A stretch of DNA of 5,262 nucleotides from Actinomycetota bacterium. GTDB lineage: Bacteria > Actinomycetota > Actinomycetes > Mycobacteriales > Micromonosporaceae. The notes under the pieces were generated by a model. It was not told the origin of the DNA and did not search any database. It was given only the letters and a program-made list of their open reading frames with translations. The position numbers were made by a program, and so were the translations under genes. The stretch is from assembly GCA_005885115.1 (NCBI GenBank), contig VAXX01000215.1, positions 1 through 5,262 on the forward strand, given 5' to 3'. Below, one piece after another: positions 1-5,262 of the stretch. Position 1 is the first letter of the stretch, and each line of letters starts with the position of its first letter.

Positions 1-165
1 CGGGGCGGCACTGGTCGGCTGCTGGTATCCCTGCGGCGGGTACGGCGCGCCGCTGACCGGCTGGGTGACCTGGCCCTGGGTGACCTGGCCCCGGAAGGTG
101 CGGCACTGGGTGCAGTACCCGTTCGGGTCGACCGCCACGCCTCCGCAGACCTGGCACGGCTGCAT
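1..165 (-). CDS. Zinc-ribbon N-terminal domain protein (partial, cut by left edge)
   Basis: The minus strand reads from an ATG at 165 for 55 codons without a stop and runs off the window. The N-terminus begins MQPCQVCGG and carries two CxxC knuckles, C4/C7 and C18/C21, the classic four-cysteine zinc-ribbon arrangement. A Gln/Pro/Tyr-rich low-complexity stretch follows from about residue 25 (GQVTQ repeated twice, then PYPPQGYQQP). Upstream of the ATG a strong Shine-Dalgarno TGGAGGT lies at 174-180 with 8 bases of spacing, which fixes the start. From general knowledge, actinobacterial proteins of this shape often continue into a transmembrane helix after the Pro/Gln linker, but that part lies outside the window. 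The gene is 93 bp downstream of cca on the same strand. That gap holds only small weak hairpins (around 233-256), so co-transcription with cca is possible. The function is unknown. Confidence 0.75.
   Translation of the reverse strand, partial: MQPCQVCGGVAVDPNGYCTQCRTFRGQVTQGQVTQPVSGAPYPPQGYQQPTSAAP
61..90. repeat. Exact tandem duplication of a 15-bp unit
   Basis: The 15-base unit ctgggtgacctggcc occurs twice back to back, at 61-75 and 76-90, with no mismatch. It lies in frame inside the zinc-ribbon gene and encodes a doubled GQVTQ in the linker that follows the zinc ribbon. It looks like a recent slippage duplication in a low-complexity linker, where length changes are probably tolerated. 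Confidence 0.85.
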
Positions 166-258
166 CGTCCGCTACCTCCACCTTCACCCCGTCGACCGTT
201 GCGCGTCTGCGACGGTAGCGAACCTCGTCCACCCGGCGTACCGGCCGAAGCGTCGGAG

Positions 259-1719
259 TTAACCTGCCGACCTGAGCCCGTGATCGGCCGCCCAGCGGAG
301 GAGCTCCTCGACCGCCTCGTCGTACTCCAGCGGGCCGCGCTCCAGGCGCAGCTCCTTGAGGTACCGCCACGCCTGCCCGACCAGCGGGCCGGGCGGGATG
401 CCGAGCAACTCCATGATCGCGTTGCCGTCCAGGTCCGGCCGGATCCGGGCGAGGTCCTCCTCGGCGGCCAACCGGGCGATCCGCTCCTCCAACGCGTCGT
501 AGTCGGCGGCGAGCGCGGCCGCCTTGCGGCGGTTGCGGGTGGTGCAGTCCGAGCGGGTCAGCTTGTGCAGCTGGGGGAGTAGCGGCCCGGCGTCGCTCAC
601 GTACCGGCGCACCGCCGCGTCGGTCCACTCGCCCCGCCCGTACCCGTAGAAGCGCAGGTGCAGCGCTACCAGCTCGACCACGGCGTCGGTCACGTCCCTG
701 GGGTACTTCAGCGCCTTCATCCGCTGCCTGGTCAGCCGGGCGCCGACCACCTCGTGGTGGTGGAAGCTGACCCGGCTGTCCGGCCCGACCGCCTTGGTCG
801 CCGGCTTCCCGACGTCGTGCATCAGCGCGGCCATCCGCAGGACGAAGTCCGGCCCCTCCTGCTCCAACGAGATCGCGTTGCGTACCACCGTCAACGTGTG
901 CTCGTACACGTCCTTGTGCTGGGCATGCTCGTCGATCTCCAGCTTGAGCCCGGACAGTTCCGGCAGGAACCGGTCGGCCAGTCCCGTGTCGACCAGCAGC
1001 CGCAGCCCGCGTACCGGGTCGGCGCCGCACAGCAACTTGGTGAACTCGTCCCGGATCCGCTCGGCGGTGATCCGGTCGAGGTCGGCGGCCATCGCCCGCA
1101 TCGCGGCGAGTACCTCCGGGGTGACCTCGAAGCGCAGTTGTGCCGCGAACCGGGCCGCGCGCAGCATCCGCAGCGGATCGTCACCGAAGCTGCGCTCCGG
1201 CGTCCCCGGCGTCCGGATCCGCGCGGCGGCGAGGTCGGTCAGGCCGCCGTACGGGTCGGTGAACTCGTGCCCGGGTACCGACACGGCCATCGCGTTGACG
1301 GTGAAGTCGCGCCGGCCGAGATCCTCGAGCAGGCTCGTCCCGTACCGGACCAACGGGTTGCGGCTCAGGCCGTCGTACGCCTCGGCCCGGTACGTGGTGA
1401 TCTCCAGGCGCAGCCCCTGCCGGGCCGCCCCGATCGTGCCGAACTCCCGGCCGGTCTCCCAGGTGCTCGCCGCCCACCCCTTGAGCGCCGCCAGGCTCTC
1501 GTCGGGCGTGGCGCTGGTGGCGAAGTCGAGGTCGTCACCGAGCCGGCCGAGCAGCGCGTCGCGTACCGAGCCGCCCACCAGGTACAGCTCGTGACCGGCC
1601 TTGGCGAATCGCCCGCCCAGCTCGTCGATGACCGGGAACACCCGGATCAGCTCGACGATGGCCCGTCGTTGTACCTCGGTGAGCTCGCGGGACAGCCCCG
1701 CCGCAGAAGTGTCCGCCAT
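259..1719 (-). CDS. cca: CCA-adding tRNA nucleotidyltransferase, actinobacterial type with HD domain
   Basis: This enzyme adds or repairs the 3'-terminal CCA of tRNAs from CTP and ATP without a template, in the cytoplasm. Numbered from the ATG at 1719 (486 residues), the class II nucleotidyltransferase core is clear. The GGSVRD motif is at 49-54, and DLDFAT, with the two metal-binding aspartates, is at 63-68. RRDFTVNAMA is at 136-145, and the template-like motif ERSFGDDPLRMLRAARF is at 175-191. An HD phosphohydrolase domain follows, with H274 in YEHT, the HD pair at 301-302 and HHHEVVGA at 320-327. A C-terminal segment with LLGIPPGPLVG is typical of the family. The length fits actinobacterial members (about 480-500 residues). 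The start is uncertain: a GTG at 1752 would add MRGPADRLARA, but those codons lie in a perfect hairpin, so I prefer the ATG. Neither start has a strong Shine-Dalgarno. The gene stops in TAA at 259-261. Confidence 0.96.
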   Translation of the reverse strand: MADTSAAGLSRELTEVQRRAIVELIRVFPVIDELGGRFAKAGHELYLVGGSVRDALLGRLGDDLDFATSATPDESLAALKGWAASTWETGREFGTIGAARQGLRLEITTYRAEAYDGLSRNPLVRYGTSLLEDLGRRDFTVNAMAVSVPGHEFTDPYGGLTDLAAARIRTPGTPERSFGDDPLRMLRAARFAAQLRFEVTPEVLAAMRAMAADLDRITAERIRDEFTKLLCGADPVRGLRLLVDTGLADRFLPELSGLKLEIDEHAQHKDVYEHTLTVVRNAISLEQEGPDFVLRMAALMHDVGKPATKAVGPDSRVSFHHHEVVGARLTRQRMKALKYPRDVTDAVVELVALHLRFYGYGRGEWTDAAVRRYVSDAGPLLPQLHKLTRSDCTTRNRRKAAALAADYDALEERIARLAAEEDLARIRPDLDGNAIMELLGIPPGPLVGQAWRYLKELRLERGPLEYDEAVEELLRWAADHGLRSAG

Positions 1720-1720
1720 A

Positions 1721-1750
1721 GCGCGGGCCAGCCTATCGGCTGGCCCGCGC
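1721..1750 (-). terminator. Perfect 13-bp hairpin, likely terminator of the sugar ABC operon
   Basis: Positions 1721-1733 (gcgcgggccagcc) are exactly the reverse complement of 1738-1750, leaving a 4-base loop, tatc. The stem has 13 pairs, 12 of them G-C. It begins 9 bases past the stop codon of the second permease, reading on the minus strand, and ends one base before the ATG of cca. There is no T tract on either side, so it would be a tail-less hairpin of the sort often seen in actinomycetes. Its position suggests that it stops transcription from the sugar operon before cca. Alternatively it is a structured leader that controls translation of cca. Confidence 0.65.
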
Positions 1751-1759
1751 ACGGCTGTC

Positions 1760-2701
1760 TCAGCCCTTGGCCGCGCCGAGCGTGAGGCCGGAGATGAACT
1801 GCCGCTGGAGCGCGAAGAACACGATCAGCGTGGGCAGCGCCACGATCACCGCACCCGCCGCCAGCAGGTTGAAGTCCACGAAGAACGTTCCCCGCAGGTT
1901 GTTCAGCGAGCTGGTCACCGGGTACTTGTCGCCGGTCGACATCAGCACCAGGGCCCACAGGAAGTCGTTGTACATCCAGGTGAACTCCAGCGTCGCGAGC
2001 GCGCCGAGCGCCGGCCGCGCGACCGGGAGGATGACCTGCCAGTACTGCCGCCACACCGAGGCACCGTCCATGATGGACGCCTCGGTCAGCTCGATCGGGA
2101 TCGTCAGCATGTAGTTGTAGAGCACGAACACGCAGAACCCGGTCTGGAACGCGATGTGGATCAGGCTCACGCCCAGGTACGAGTCGTACAGCGACAGCGA
2201 GTCGGAGACGAACGACGGCATCTGGATCTTGATGTACAGCGAGTACAGCGGCGTGACCATCATCTGCGGCGGCAGCAGGTTGCCCGCCGTGAAAAGGATC
2301 AGCAGCGTCTTCCGGAACGGGATCTTCACCCGGGTCAGCGCGAAGGCCAGGAACGAGGCCAGGAACAGGGTGATGAATACGGCCGGGACCGCGATGTAGA
2401 ACGAGTTCAGGAACGAGTGCGCCATGTCGCCCTGGTTCCACGCCCTGCTGTAGTACTTGAAGGACAGGCTGCTGGGCAGCGAGAAGTACCCGTGCAGCTG
2501 GGTGTCCTGGTACGGCCGCAGCGAGGCGTAGAACAGCAGCAGGATCGGCGCGAGCCAACCGAACGCGATCGTGGTGAGGAAGACGTAGAGCACCACCCGG
2601 GCCGGGCGGACTCGCTTCTTGCGCGTGGCCACCTCGCCGGCCGGTGTCGCCGGCTTCGGCGACGCGGCCGCCGGGGTTCCGGTGCTGGCGACCGTGGTCA
2701 T
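1760..2701 (-). CDS. CUT1-family sugar ABC transporter permease (MalG-like)
   Basis: This is the second integral-membrane subunit of a carbohydrate importer, 313 residues, in the cytoplasmic membrane. After a polar Ala/Pro/Lys-rich cytoplasmic tail (residues 1-35) come about six hydrophobic segments, near 37-60, 99-123, 131-150, 174-197, 238-256 and 279-297. The EAA loop that docks on the ATPase is intact at 207-230, reading EASIMDGASVW and ending in ILPVARP. The C-terminus FISGLTLGAAKG is the usual ending of MalG-type permeases. The ATG overlaps the stop of the upstream permease as ATGA (2698-2701), and a Shine-Dalgarno GGGAGGA lies at 2708-2714 inside that gene. Translation is therefore probably coupled, giving matched amounts of the two permeases. 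No ATPase gene is present in the window. The substrate is inferred from context only, probably a galactoside. Confidence 0.95.
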   Translation of the reverse strand: MTTVASTGTPAAASPKPATPAGEVATRKKRVRPARVVLYVFLTTIAFGWLAPILLLFYASLRPYQDTQLHGYFSLPSSLSFKYYSRAWNQGDMAHSFLNSFYIAVPAVFITLFLASFLAFALTRVKIPFRKTLLILFTAGNLLPPQMMVTPLYSLYIKIQMPSFVSDSLSLYDSYLGVSLIHIAFQTGFCVFVLYNYMLTIPIELTEASIMDGASVWRQYWQVILPVARPALGALATLEFTWMYNDFLWALVLMSTGDKYPVTSSLNNLRGTFFVDFNLLAAGAVIVALPTLIVFFALQRQFISGLTLGAAKG

Positions 2702-3642
2702 CGACTGTCCTCCCGCAGGATGTTCACCAGGTAGGTGATGACGAACCCGAGCGTCACGAGCATGAGCATGACGGCGATCGCCGACCCGTACCCGATCCGG
2801 CTGGCCTCGCCGATGATGTTGTCGACGACCAGGACGGAGAGCAGCTGCAGGCCATTGCGCCCGGTGTTGATGGCGTAGACGATGTCGAAGGCGCGCAGCG
2901 ACTCGATGACCGTGATGACCAGGACGATCACGTTGATCGGCCGCATCGCGGGGAACACGACCCGGAGGAACGTCTGCACCGGGTTGGCCCCGTCGATGAC
3001 CGCGGCCTCCTTGAGCGCCGGGTCGACCGACTTCAGGCCGGCCAAGTACAGGATCATGATGTACCCGACGTGCCGCCACCCGGCGAACAGCAGCACCATC
3101 CAGATATTGAGGCGCGAGTCGCCCAAGAAGTCGATGCCGTTGCCGTGGGTACGGCCGAGGATCGCGTTCACCACGCCCTGGTCCTGGGACAGGATCAGCT
3201 GGGTGAGGAAGCCGATGACCGCCAGCGACAGCGCGACCGGGAGGTACAACGCGCTTTGGTAGAACCGGCTGAACCGCAGTTGGCGGTCGAGCAGGACGGC
3301 CAGGAAGATCCCGAACGGGGTGGCGATCAACCCGAGGAAGACCAGCCACAGCAGGTTGTTGCGGACCGCTGTACCGAACTCGGGGTTGATCGTCAGGATG
3401 TCGTGGTAGTTCTTGATCCCTACCCACTTGATCGGCGAGATGCCGTCGTAGTTGGTGAAGGACAGCAGCACGGAGACAACCGACGTGCCCCAGATCAGGG
3501 CCAGGTCAAGGACGACCGTCACGCCGACGACGACGGACAGAACTAATATGTCCCGGGCCGTCAAACGCCGACGGCGGCCCCGCCGGACCGGAGTGGTCCG
3601 GGGGGCCGTCGCCTCGACGGTGGGTACGGGGGGCGCTACCAC
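2698..3642 (-). CDS. CUT1-family sugar ABC transporter permease (MalF-like)
   Basis: This is the first membrane subunit of the importer, 314 residues from a GTG start at 3642. A basic N-terminal tail (RRGRRRRLTAR, 20-30) precedes a first hydrophobic segment at about 32-60. The family hallmark SFTNYDG is at 61-67. Further membrane segments lie near 95-117, 132-152, 181-201, 236-258 and 285-308. The EAA loop is complete at 212-235 (EAAVIDGANP, ending in FPAMRP). The frame is open up to 3717, but a longer start would overlap the end of the substrate-binding gene by more than 60 bp and add a basic, non-homologous-looking tail. The GTG has a well-spaced GAGGT and leaves only 10 bp after the upstream stop. 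With the next permease it would form the heteromeric channel typical of CUT1 importers. Confidence 0.94.
   Translation of the reverse strand: MVAPPVPTVEATAPRTTPVRRGRRRRLTARDILVLSVVVGVTVVLDLALIWGTSVVSVLLSFTNYDGISPIKWVGIKNYHDILTINPEFGTAVRNNLLWLVFLGLIATPFGIFLAVLLDRQLRFSRFYQSALYLPVALSLAVIGFLTQLILSQDQGVVNAILGRTHGNGIDFLGDSRLNIWMVLLFAGWRHVGYIMILYLAGLKSVDPALKEAAVIDGANPVQTFLRVVFPAMRPINVIVLVITVIESLRAFDIVYAINTGRNGLQLLSVLVVDNIIGEASRIGYGSAIAVMLMLVTLGFVITYLVNILREDSR
3576..3607 (-). other. Strong hairpin inside the 5' end of the first permease gene
   Basis: CCGGACC at 3583-3589 pairs perfectly with GGTCCGG at 3595-3601 around a 5-base loop (ggagt). After one unpaired base (g3582), the stem continues as ggcccc (3576-3581) with ggggcc (3602-3607). 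The total is 13 G-C-rich pairs, within codons 12-23 of the permease. It lies just after the substrate-binding protein gene, where such structures can lower downstream expression or stabilise upstream mRNA. GC-rich sequence produces hairpins by chance, so a regulatory role is inference. Confidence 0.4.
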
Positions 3643-3649
3643 CAGAACG

Positions 3650-3654
3650 ACCTC
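3650..3654 (-). promoter_or_regulatory. Ribosome binding site deciding the GTG start of the first permease
   Basis: On the minus strand, GAGGT sits 7 bases upstream of the GTG at 3642-3640 and overlaps the TGA stop of the substrate-binding gene (3653-3655). This spacing is the main reason for choosing GTG 3642 over the upstream in-frame ATG at 3717. Confidence 0.65.
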
Positions 3655-4801
3655 ACGAAACGGGATTGGCGAAGATGCTCTTCTTCTGAGCTTCGATGTT
3701 CGTGCAGAGCGCGTCAATGTCCGACGGGCTGTGCTTGTCGATGAAGCTCTGAATGGCCGAGATCATAACCGTCTGGGCGAAGTCGGGCCGGGTGTCCCGG
3801 TCCATGTACTGCGAGATCGACTTCGCCTTCTGGGTGAGCCCGATCGCCTGCTTCTGCATGCTGGTGTACGCGCTGGTGTCGGCACCGGAGTTGACCGCCA
3901 CGTTGCTGTTGTCGACCTTGAGGTACGCGTTCTCCGCGTCCGCCGAGCCGATGTACTTGGCCAGGTCCTTGGCACCGGTCAGGTTCTTCGCCTTCTTCGG
4001 CACCATGAAGCCGTCGATCGGCGCCTCCACCGAGTCGACGCCGTTGGCCGGGTCGATCGCCGGGAAGGGGAACAGGATCGAGTCGTCGACATCGGCCGGG
4101 GTCGGCGCCTGGAGCACCACGTGCGGCGTACCGAAGACGATCAGGCCGACCTCCTTCTTGCCGAAGGACGTGCCGACGTTCTTGACCTTGTCGCTGGTCC
4201 AGGACTCCTTGCCGGCCATCAGGTCGACGTGGAACTGGTACCCGTTCTTGCGCATGTTGATGTAGTCGAACGTGCCCATCGCGGGCCAGCCGTCCTTGTC
4301 GGCGAAGCCGATCGGGGTGAGGCCGTCCTTCTGCATCTGCTTGGCCAGCGTGATCAGGTCGTCCCAGGTCGCCGGGGGCTTGTAGCCCTTCGAGTCGAAC
4401 AGGGTCTTCCGGTAGAACATGCCCCACGGGTACTGGTAGATCGGCACGAAGTACTGCTTGCCGTCGGCACCCGTGGACGCGTTCTTGAGCGCGTCGTTGA
4501 AGCCCTGCAGGCCGGACCAGACGTCGCTGATGTCGGCCAGGTAGCCCTTGGACGCGAAGAACTGCATCCGGTAACCGGCGAACCACGCTGCTACGTCGTC
4601 CGGGTTGCCCTGGAGGTAGCGGGTGATGTTGGTCTGATAGGTGTTGTGCTCAGTGGTGTTGACCTTTACAGTGTTGCCGCTCTTAGACTGGTAAGCGTCG
4701 ATCATCCCCTGAATACCCTTTTTGGGCGTCGGGTCCGAGTAGTTGGACCCCAGGCTGATCGTCTGCTTCGCATGGCTAGGGGTGAGCAAGGACTGCGTCA
4801 T
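3653..4801 (-). CDS. CUT1-family sugar ABC transporter substrate-binding protein, atypical: no signal peptide, apparent internal deletion
   Basis: This is the solute-binding component of the importer, 382 residues from the ATG at 4801. Features typical of actinobacterial sugar-binding proteins include NYSDPTPKKGIQGMIDAY (20-37), NPDDVAAWFAGYRMQFFA (66-83), YQYPWGMFYRKTLF (122-135), GWPAMGTFDYINMR (171-184), FPFPAIDP (244-251), APIDGFM (260-266) and YMDRDTRPDFA (332-342). Two things are odd. First, family members normally start with a secretion signal and a lipobox cysteine. Here the N-terminus MTQSLLTPSHAKQ is neither hydrophobic nor cysteine-containing, and the only cysteine is C366. Second, around residues 209-216 roughly 25-30 residues seem absent; relatives have a stretch like WRELLPYxQxGALGRTWQxA there. 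The reading frame is intact. It could be a functional variant, a decaying gene, or a sequence altered by rearrangement. An alternative ATG at 4858 adds 19 residues, also without a signal. Codons near the 5' end look less GC-rich than in its neighbours. Confidence 0.88.
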   Translation of the reverse strand: MTQSLLTPSHAKQTISLGSNYSDPTPKKGIQGMIDAYQSKSGNTVKVNTTEHNTYQTNITRYLQGNPDDVAAWFAGYRMQFFASKGYLADISDVWSGLQGFNDALKNASTGADGKQYFVPIYQYPWGMFYRKTLFDSKGYKPPATWDDLITLAKQMQKDGLTPIGFADKDGWPAMGTFDYINMRKNGYQFHVDLMAGKESWTSDKVKNVGTSFGKKEVGLIVFGTPHVVLQAPTPADVDDSILFPFPAIDPANGVDSVEAPIDGFMVPKKAKNLTGAKDLAKYIGSADAENAYLKVDNSNVAVNSGADTSAYTSMQKQAIGLTQKAKSISQYMDRDTRPDFAQTVMISAIQSFIDKHSPSDIDALCTNIEAQKKSIFANPVS

Positions 4802-4805
4802 TACC

Positions 4806-4811
4806 CCTCCT
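4806..4811 (-). promoter_or_regulatory. Strong ribosome binding site deciding the substrate-binding protein start
   Basis: On the minus strand AGGAGG (4811-4806) is followed by GGTA and the ATG at 4801-4799. This is the best Shine-Dalgarno in the window. It supports ATG 4801 over the in-frame ATG at 4858, which has only GGTGAG upstream and would lie only a few bases downstream of the predicted transcription start. Confidence 0.75.
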
Positions 4812-4872
4812 ACGTTCAGAAGAATGGCGGATTGGTTGGGGGATTCCAACGCAACCATTCAAAACTCACCAC

Positions 4873-4901
4873 AGTCCAGCGGCCGAGTCGTCGGATGTCA
4901 A
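4873..4901 (-). promoter_or_regulatory. Candidate promoter of the sugar ABC operon
   Basis: On the minus strand a perfect -35 hexamer TTGACA (4901-4896) is followed, after 17 bases, by TGGACT (4878-4873) as a -10 element that keeps the first and last T. Transcription would start near 4866, giving a leader of about 65 bases before the ATG at 4801. The -35 element is strong and the -10 is weak, which would suit an activated or derepressible promoter. Confidence 0.45.
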
Positions 4902-4941
4902 GTGCCTCGGTCCGCTTCGTTTCAACTCTGTGACATGAATG

Positions 4942-4969
4942 TGGCTGCTACGCAACGGGTCGTAGGCCA
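4942..4969. repeat. Imperfect inverted repeat in the divergent intergenic region
   Basis: TGGC (4942-4945) and CTACG (4948-4952) pair with CGTAG (4961-4965) and GCCA (4966-4969), with an 8-base centre and a 2-base bulge (tg, 4946-4947). It sits between the importer promoter and the GH42 gene, a reasonable site for a shared regulator to bind. I do not recognise it as a known operator type. The rest of 4802-5072 shows no gene or RNA that I can support. Confidence 0.35.
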
Positions 4970-5006
4970 GGGGCACGGAGGAGGCAATCCGATGTTGACG
5001 GCGTGA

Positions 5007-5262
<256 letters not shown>

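Noticed and set aside
233..256. Two small hairpins between cca and the zinc-ribbon gene as a terminator
   Set aside because: Each stem has only four pairs and there is no T tract, which is expected by chance at this GC content.
658..1785. Long plus-strand open frame opposite cca, with others at 199-582 and 794-1594
   Set aside because: They are antisense to a well-supported gene, rich in Arg/Pro/Val/Gly as expected for high-GC shadow frames, and contain no recognisable domain.
2702..3427. Upstream extension of the second permease's frame to 3427
   Set aside because: The extension overlaps the first permease completely and reads as Arg/Pro-rich shadow sequence. ATG 2701 has a good ribosome binding site and an ATGA overlap.
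3643..3717. ATG 3717 as the start of the first permease
   Set aside because: It would overlap the substrate-binding gene by 65 bp and add a basic tail. GTG 3642 has a correctly spaced GAGGT.
4802..4858. ATG 4858 as the start of the substrate-binding protein
   Set aside because: It has a weaker ribosome binding site (GGTGAG), lies almost at the predicted transcription start, and does not supply a signal peptide either.
4912..4925. LacI-type operator half-site (TTGAAACG on the minus strand)
   Set aside because: The second half of the palindrome is absent (AAGCGG instead of TTTCAA).
3452..4933. Very long plus-strand open frame (493 codons) opposite the substrate-binding protein
   Set aside because: The minus-strand product has clear family motifs throughout. 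The plus frame has shadow-type composition and no domain. The frames at 1601-2734 and 2644-3546 fail for the same reason.

Overview
The window looks like chromosomal DNA from a high-GC actinomycete, most likely Micromonosporaceae. This rests on very high GC, use of GTG starts, an actinobacterial-type CCA tRNA nucleotidyltransferase, and a short zinc-ribbon protein of a kind I associate with Micromonospora and relatives. The genus assignment is inference from protein character; no search was run.

Layout, left to right. (1) Positions 1-165, minus strand: the first 55 codons of a zinc-ribbon protein with a Gln/Pro-rich tail, cut by the left edge. (2) 259-1719, minus: a complete CCA-adding enzyme (cca), a tRNA-maturation housekeeping gene. 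(3) 1721-1750: a perfect 13-bp hairpin separating cca from the operon upstream of it. (4) 1760-4801, minus: a three-gene CUT1-type sugar ABC importer operon. It is transcribed in the order substrate-binding protein (3653-4801), first permease (2698-3642), second permease (1760-2701). Gaps are tiny (10 bp, then a 4-bp ATGA overlap). No ATPase gene is present, as is usual for actinobacterial CUT1 importers that share a multi-task ATPase such as MsiK. (5) 4802-5072: a 271-bp divergent intergenic region with a candidate promoter for the importer operon and an imperfect inverted repeat. (6) 5073-5262, plus: the first 63 codons of a GH42 beta-galactosidase, cut by the right edge.

The likely biology of the right two thirds is uptake of a beta-galactoside or galacto-oligosaccharide through the importer, then intracellular hydrolysis by the divergent GH42 enzyme. 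I see no evidence of an undescribed system. The most noteworthy point is the substrate-binding protein. Its best-supported start gives a protein with no signal peptide and no lipobox cysteine, and compared with its family it seems to lack about 25-30 internal residues. It may be a decayed or altered gene in an otherwise intact operon. The perfect hairpin one base upstream of the cca start codon is the second point worth checking.
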